Origin: Tigriopus japonicus
Lineage: Eukaryota > Arthropoda > Copepoda > Harpacticoida > Harpacticidae
Direction: 5' to 3'
Length of the DNA stretch: 64,000 nt
Assembly: GCA_010645155.1 (NCBI GenBank)
Contig: CM021322.1
Span: 10,951,474-11,015,473 of the forward strand
The notes beneath the pieces were generated by a model that was given only the letters and a program-made list of their open reading frames with translations, was not told where the DNA came from and did not search any database. The position numbers and the translations under genes are program-made. This document shows positions 60,205 through 64,000 of the stretch, piece after piece (position 1 is the first letter of the stretch; the number at the start of each line of letters is the position of its first letter).

Positions 60205-61428
60205 TCACCCTATTCGAAAGCCAAATACGGCAACCTCTGTAAAATGCATGTACTCTAGCTTTTGAGCATTACGAATGGTCACAAATTGTCCTTTACAGTT
60301 AGAATTACAAGTCACCCCACTAAGTTGTTCGGAAAATTGCTTGTACGGATAAACTGCACACAAATTTCTACCACTCACATTCAAAGAAATATCGGAAAAT
60401 GTGCTTGAATTGCCAATCCACACAGTCATATTTTGAGTACGAGCAGCTGTAGATGGAACACCGGATCTACCTAAAAATAAAACATTTGTGACGATAAAGA
60501 CATCTCCCAAGTCAATAGTGATCCATTCTCCGTCTGAAAGTTTATTCGAGGAGTGCCAATAATTCGTCACCTCAGTGTTCCCATCGACAGCCATTTCCGG
60601 AGGCAATGCTTGCGCATGCAATGAACTACCGACAACGTGTTTGCCCAAACCTATATTATCACCGATATATTGGCAATGGAACCTTTGGAATCTTCGACCT
60701 GCAGGTACCTCATCATATTTTTTGCTAACAGGATTGATTGTAGCCCCTGGAGTGCGGGATTGGCCTCGAAAGTTCCATCGATTGCATCTCGGACACTTCG
60801 CAAAATCTTCACCCTCGGTCCAAATCTTTTTGCCCAATGTCCAAACCAAGCTCTTTTTTTCATCAAGGAATGATTCTTCTTCAGATAACGATATGAATCG
60901 AAGGTTGGTACCATCGCCAGACAAGATAGACATTTGTTCCACAAACTCCTCGCTGTCTTCCATTGGGAGAATTCCTCCTTCTGCTAGACACGCTTTCATG
61001 GCCATACTATGGTTTGCTTCAAGGGACATCTCTTTGAAATAGTAGTTAGTTCCATCTAAATCAAAGGTCTTATTGAATCCAGCCTTCATGGCCTTGACTT
61101 TCGTCTGAATTTGGGGTGTTAGTGACGTGGTGAAAATCTTATCGTTGGCTTGATCGACGAATCTAAACCCGGACTTATTTGAACAGGGAACGACAGGACT
61201 TTCATTTTCAAAGTATTGGCTACCAAGAAGGATGCAATTGCCGGTAAAGCTCTGATTTCTGTCTTCAAAGAAATACGCTGATTGTTCTGGATCTGCATGG
61301 CAAGCGAGGGCACATTGAATTTCAGAAATTCGAGTCAACTTTTTTTCAGATACGTTGGGAACCATGAACTGATATGAACCAGCAATTGTCAATGCTAAGT
61401 TTAATGTGATCAGATTCTTGATGTTCAT
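60205..61428 (-). CDS. secreted PAN-like / C-type-lectin-like / F-type-lectin-like protein, 407 aa
   Basis: Intronless, 407 aa from the ATG at 61428; the frame extends upstream but without another ATG. Residues 1-18 are a signal peptide (MNIKNLITLNLALTIAGS). Residues about 20-88 resemble a PAN/apple module (ISEIQCALACHADPEQSAYFF, then C..LG..YF and CSNKSGF). Residues about 120-255 resemble a degenerate C-type lectin-like domain (MAMKACLAEGGILPMEDSEE, LVWTLGKKIWTEGEDF). Residues about 260-407 match the discoidin/F-type lectin (FTP) fold: SSLHAQALPPEMAVDGNTE, YWHSSNKLSDGEWITIDLGD, VTNVLFLGRSG, then a closing MHFTEVAVFGF. Several N-x-S/T sites suggest glycosylation. F-type lectins often bind fucose, but I could not confirm the His/Arg/Arg sugar-binding triad. 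A likely role is extracellular recognition. A fragment of a related PAN-like segment lies upstream at 62991-63124. Confidence 0.85.
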   Translation of the reverse strand: MNIKNLITLNLALTIAGSYQFMVPNVSEKKLTRISEIQCALACHADPEQSAYFFEDRNQSFTGNCILLGSQYFENESPVVPCSNKSGFRFVDQANDKIFTTSLTPQIQTKVKAMKAGFNKTFDLDGTNYYFKEMSLEANHSMAMKACLAEGGILPMEDSEEFVEQMSILSGDGTNLRFISLSEEESFLDEKKSLVWTLGKKIWTEGEDFAKCPRCNRWNFRGQSRTPGATINPVSKKYDEVPAGRRFQRFHCQYIGDNIGLGKHVVGSSLHAQALPPEMAVDGNTEVTNYWHSSNKLSDGEWITIDLGDVFIVTNVLFLGRSGVPSTAARTQNMTVWIGNSSTFSDISLNVSGRNLCAVYPYKQFSEQLSGVTCNSNCKGQFVTIRNAQKLEYMHFTEVAVFGFRIG

Positions 61429-61546
61429 TGTTGGGATTTGCTTCTGGGAATGACATTTCAAACGTAAATTTCATTCCGATTGAGACGACATATGATTAAG
61501 ACTGTTTGTTCACTTAAGTGGTGCTAATAAGATGGATCAGCCAGTT

Positions 61547-61554
61547 ATTTTATA
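61547..61554 (-). promoter_or_regulatory. TATA-box candidate of the lectin-like gene
   Basis: The minus strand reads TATAAAAT about 120 bp upstream of the ATG, which would give a short 5' UTR of about 90 nt. This spacing suits an intronless gene with a focused promoter, but it rests on motif and position alone. Confidence 0.45.
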
Positions 61555-62990
61555 TTCGTAAATATTTCACTGCTGAATTTCAAGAGAGCAAATTTATGTC
61601 CATTTCAAATTTGACTGTCAAATTCTTGAAATGTGCAAATTATGCCAAATGAATGAACAACAGAATGTTTGATAATAGGAACCTTTTAATCTTGGCATGC
61701 AATAGAGACATGTAAAGTATGGGCACGAATTTTGGACTCTGTAGGCTGATCAGGCTGCGCCACAATCGTTGCAAAAACTACCATGATCAAAGAAAGCTCT
61801 TCAAGGCTTTCCAAAACTTTGAACGCAAAATTACTCCTTACAAACAGGATCTTTTTAAGGTTTTGTCTTCTACGTTTTGCATTCAACACTCAATTTGAGT
61901 TAACATGATCAAGAAACCGACACGCTATAACGCAAAGCACTGCAATATTCTAAATTGTGCTGAGGGGTAGTCACCACCTCAAAAACTGGAAACACTAAGA
62001 CCAGTCCATCTCTCTATGGCTCATTTCAAAAATGAAATTGCTAATCCATCGCCAAAAATATTGCAAAGGCCAAGGCAAAATTTAAGCATTTGCTAAAAAA
62101 TATCCTGGGAAACAGATCTCTTATATAAAGTAATTGTGCACTTGCGTAATAGTAATCTATGGCATTTGAAAAAAATGTTGCACTTAATTACATTTCAACC
62201 GATGAAAAATGAAAATCATAAGCACCTTCATGATAAACCATCCATCTGTTGATCTGAAGCCTGAACGACTTATGATCATTTCAATATGAATAGGACTGTC
62301 ATTGTACTAAAAACCAAGGATTAAATATTTTAGAGTGGCAATCACTACTGTTTACGGGGACAGCCAAAGTAAGGACAGGTTTAAGCAACAGCTAACTGGG
62401 AGGTCACAACGGAATATCAGCACAAAAGTTGCACTATAGCAGCCATTTTCGTGCCATTTTTCGCTTCACCGTTTTGCCGCTTGTCACTATCCGCTTTTTT
62501 CTTTGCTATTTTCGTGCCCTTCAATGCGGTGAAGCGGTCAAGAAATTGTCCATTTCTCCACTTGCCAAAAGAACAAGATATCTTATCGAACCTGATTGGT
62601 TGAGCCTTGTTTCCCTCTTGTTGTAATTGGCCAACTATAAATTAGAATGAAATCTACAATTTTCCCTACAATTTCTTTTCTAGTGATCTAGTGTTGAACA
62701 CTTAACTTTCCTTTCGCGAATTGCGAAAACAAGTTTTGACACCCCAAACCTCAAGTTCAAGCAAGACCTTTGTGAACGATCCCATTTGACTAAGAAACTC
62801 AACAAACTTTTTTAAATAAATGTTTTAAATGATCTCTCAAGATCTGAGTGGTATCATAAACCAATTATTATCCAACATACTTGCCAACAACGCAAAAATA
62901 AAGTAACATGATTGAAAAGAGTTAAACATATTGTTTATTACAAGATCGCGAAAACAAAGGAAAATGGAGTATGAGATGCTTTGCAAGATT
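61555..62990. other. gene-free spacer
   Basis: AT-rich sequence with short frames only. No repeat ends or RNA genes recognised. Confidence 0.5.
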
Positions 62991-63124
62991 TCATATTGGT
63001 GTCTTGTTGGGGTGTTCAATGTGAAGACTTGCATTGTACTCTTCAAAAAAAGTAACAAGTATATTTGGATCCATCCGACAAGCTAGAGCACATTTAATTT
63101 CAGATAAAGCTAAGTTTGTGTTGG
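62991..63124 (-). pseudogene. PAN-like segment related to the neighbouring lectin-like gene, probably decayed
   Basis: Read on the minus strand this gives SEIKCALACRMDPNILVTFF followed by EEYNAS and a stop about 10 codons later. It aligns with SEIQCALACHADPEQSAYFF of the gene at 61428-60205, and the DNA matches over about 70 bp (for example cacattgaatttcaga against cacatttaatttcaga). A possible splice acceptor (..GTGCTGTAG) lies just before it at 63125-63130. It lacks a signal peptide, the second PAN cysteines and the lectin domains. It could be a decayed duplicate or an exon of a gene that continues to the right. Confidence 0.6.
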
Positions 63125-63130
63125 CTACAG

Positions 63131-63741
63131 CACTTTTTTATTAAAGTGCTCTAGTGCTGGCCATGTTTTGCAACTCCAGAACACCACGGTTGTGAAAGTA
63201 AAACCAAGATTGTGAGGATAAATATACTCGTGGTTGAAGTTGATAGAATGTAATATTTGCGTGCATAATTGTACTTTTCAGAGGAGGGGAGGGGATGGCT
63301 TCAAAATAATTATGTTTGCTGGTTTAATATGCCTCTTCTGAATTTAACAACCTACTTGGACCATTTAGTAACCATTAGGTAAAACTGTGGTTGAGATCTA
63401 GGCAATGCAAATTCAAGTCCTTGTGTCGTCTGTTTCTCGGAATTTTCTAAAAAGAATAAATGCCTTTTAAATCTTGATTGTTCCATTTATTGCATCAAAA
63501 GTCAACGGTCGAAAGGTTGATGGGATTCGCAACTTTTTTATTTGAACTCTTTATTTGAACTCTTAATCAGAAATTTTGAAAATTGTAAAAGGGTAGAGGA
63601 TGTTCAATTCATATGCATTTAATAATATTTTAATGGGATTTGAGGCTTCTTTATTCATTCCTCACATTTTCATCAAAATTTTCTTCGATCTTGGCAAGCC
63701 TTTTCCCCTTGCATTTAGGAAGTACAAAATAACTGGCAAAA
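63131..63741. other. spacer before the terminal satellite
   Basis: AT-rich with a small perfect hairpin (agcacttt .. aaagtgct, 63129-63150 region). No gene recognised. Confidence 0.5.
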
Positions 63742-64000
63742 ACGCCGCTGAAAAATTGACATTCAACTCTCAAAAGGAATTGTCATATTTTCAACGGCGG
63801 AAAACGCCGCTGAAAAAATGACATTTGACTCTCAAAAGGAATTGTCATATTTTCAGCGGCAAAAAACGCCGCTGAAAAAATGACATTCAACTCACAAAAG
63901 GAATTGTCATATTTTCAACGGCGGAAAACGCCGCTGAAAAAATGATATTCGACTCTCAAAAGGAATTGTCATATTTTTGTCATATTTTCAGCGGCAAAAA
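63742..64000. repeat. 62-bp tandem satellite with palindromic junctions, truncated by window end
   Basis: Units start with ACGCCGCTGAAAAAATGACA at 63742, 63804, 63866 and 63928, exactly 62 bp apart. The fourth unit carries an extra duplicated GTCATATTTTT and runs to the edge. Unit junctions read TTCAGCGGC-AAAAAAC-GCCGCTGAA, a 9-bp inverted repeat. Units 1 and 3 end CAACGGCGG while 2 and 4 end CAGCGGCAA, so the array is a 124-bp two-unit higher-order repeat. The length is not a multiple of three, so it is not coding. Confidence 0.92.

Noticed and set aside
10073..61428. Functional link between the fucosyltransferase and the F-type-lectin-like protein
   Set aside because: They are 43 kb apart with an unrelated gene between and the sugar-binding triad was not confirmed, so co-occurrence is probably chance.
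1..64000. tRNA, rRNA, spliceosomal RNA genes and CRISPR arrays
   Set aside because: No B-box-like GGTTCGA-type motif with a matching cloverleaf, no rRNA core and no regularly spaced short repeats with unique spacers were found by eye.

Overview
This is a eukaryotic, animal genomic window. Genes are split by GT-AG introns of very mixed size (56 nt to 12 kb), proteins have typical metazoan domain layouts, and several families of cut-and-paste DNA transposons are present. An arthropod-style Golgi alpha-1,3-fucosyltransferase, a single RASSF7/8-type gene and small secreted cysteine-rich proteins suggest an arthropod, plausibly a crustacean such as a copepod. That taxonomic guess is an inference; no rRNA or mitochondrial marker is present.

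Layout. 1-10 kb has no recognisable gene; it holds a TA-flanked MITE (5256-5650), two adjacent snapback repeats (6548-6983) and a dispersed direct repeat. 10.07-17.26 kb (+) is a complete three-exon GT10 fucosyltransferase. 19.6-23.6 kb (+) holds an unrecognised gene of small exons joined in frame, interrupted by two MITEs. 25-34.4 kb is a transposon island. It contains an inverted-repeat-bounded 1.4-kb block with a lysine/arginine repeat, a three-armed palindrome directly beside it, a mariner-type MITE, a complete Tc1-family transposon with an intact 340-aa DD34E transposase, two hAT MITEs with perfect 8-bp target duplications, and a 3.2-kb pogo/Tigger-like element. 36-41.9 kb is non-coding apart from a GC-rich patch near 36.0-36.45 kb that may be a promoter. 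41.9-57.4 kb (+) is a RASSF8 orthologue of eight coding exons with a 12.2-kb first coding intron. 58.66-59.67 kb (+) encodes a secreted IGFBP-N plus fibronectin-II protein. Convergent to it, 61.43-60.21 kb (-) is an intronless secreted PAN/C-type-lectin-like/F-type-lectin-like protein. A decayed copy of its PAN-like segment lies at about 63.0-63.1 kb, and the window ends in a 62-bp tandem satellite with palindromic junctions.

How the genes relate. No operon or cluster logic is visible. The fucosyltransferase makes fucosylated glycans in the secretory pathway, and the last gene carries a fold that in other proteins binds fucose, but they lie 43 kb apart and no functional link can be claimed. 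The two secreted-protein genes are tail to tail with only 534 bp between stop codons, so their 3' UTRs may overlap. The most unusual DNA structures are the T-shaped 161-bp palindrome at 26.4 kb, the tandem snapback repeats at 6.5-7.0 kb and the palindromic satellite at the right edge.
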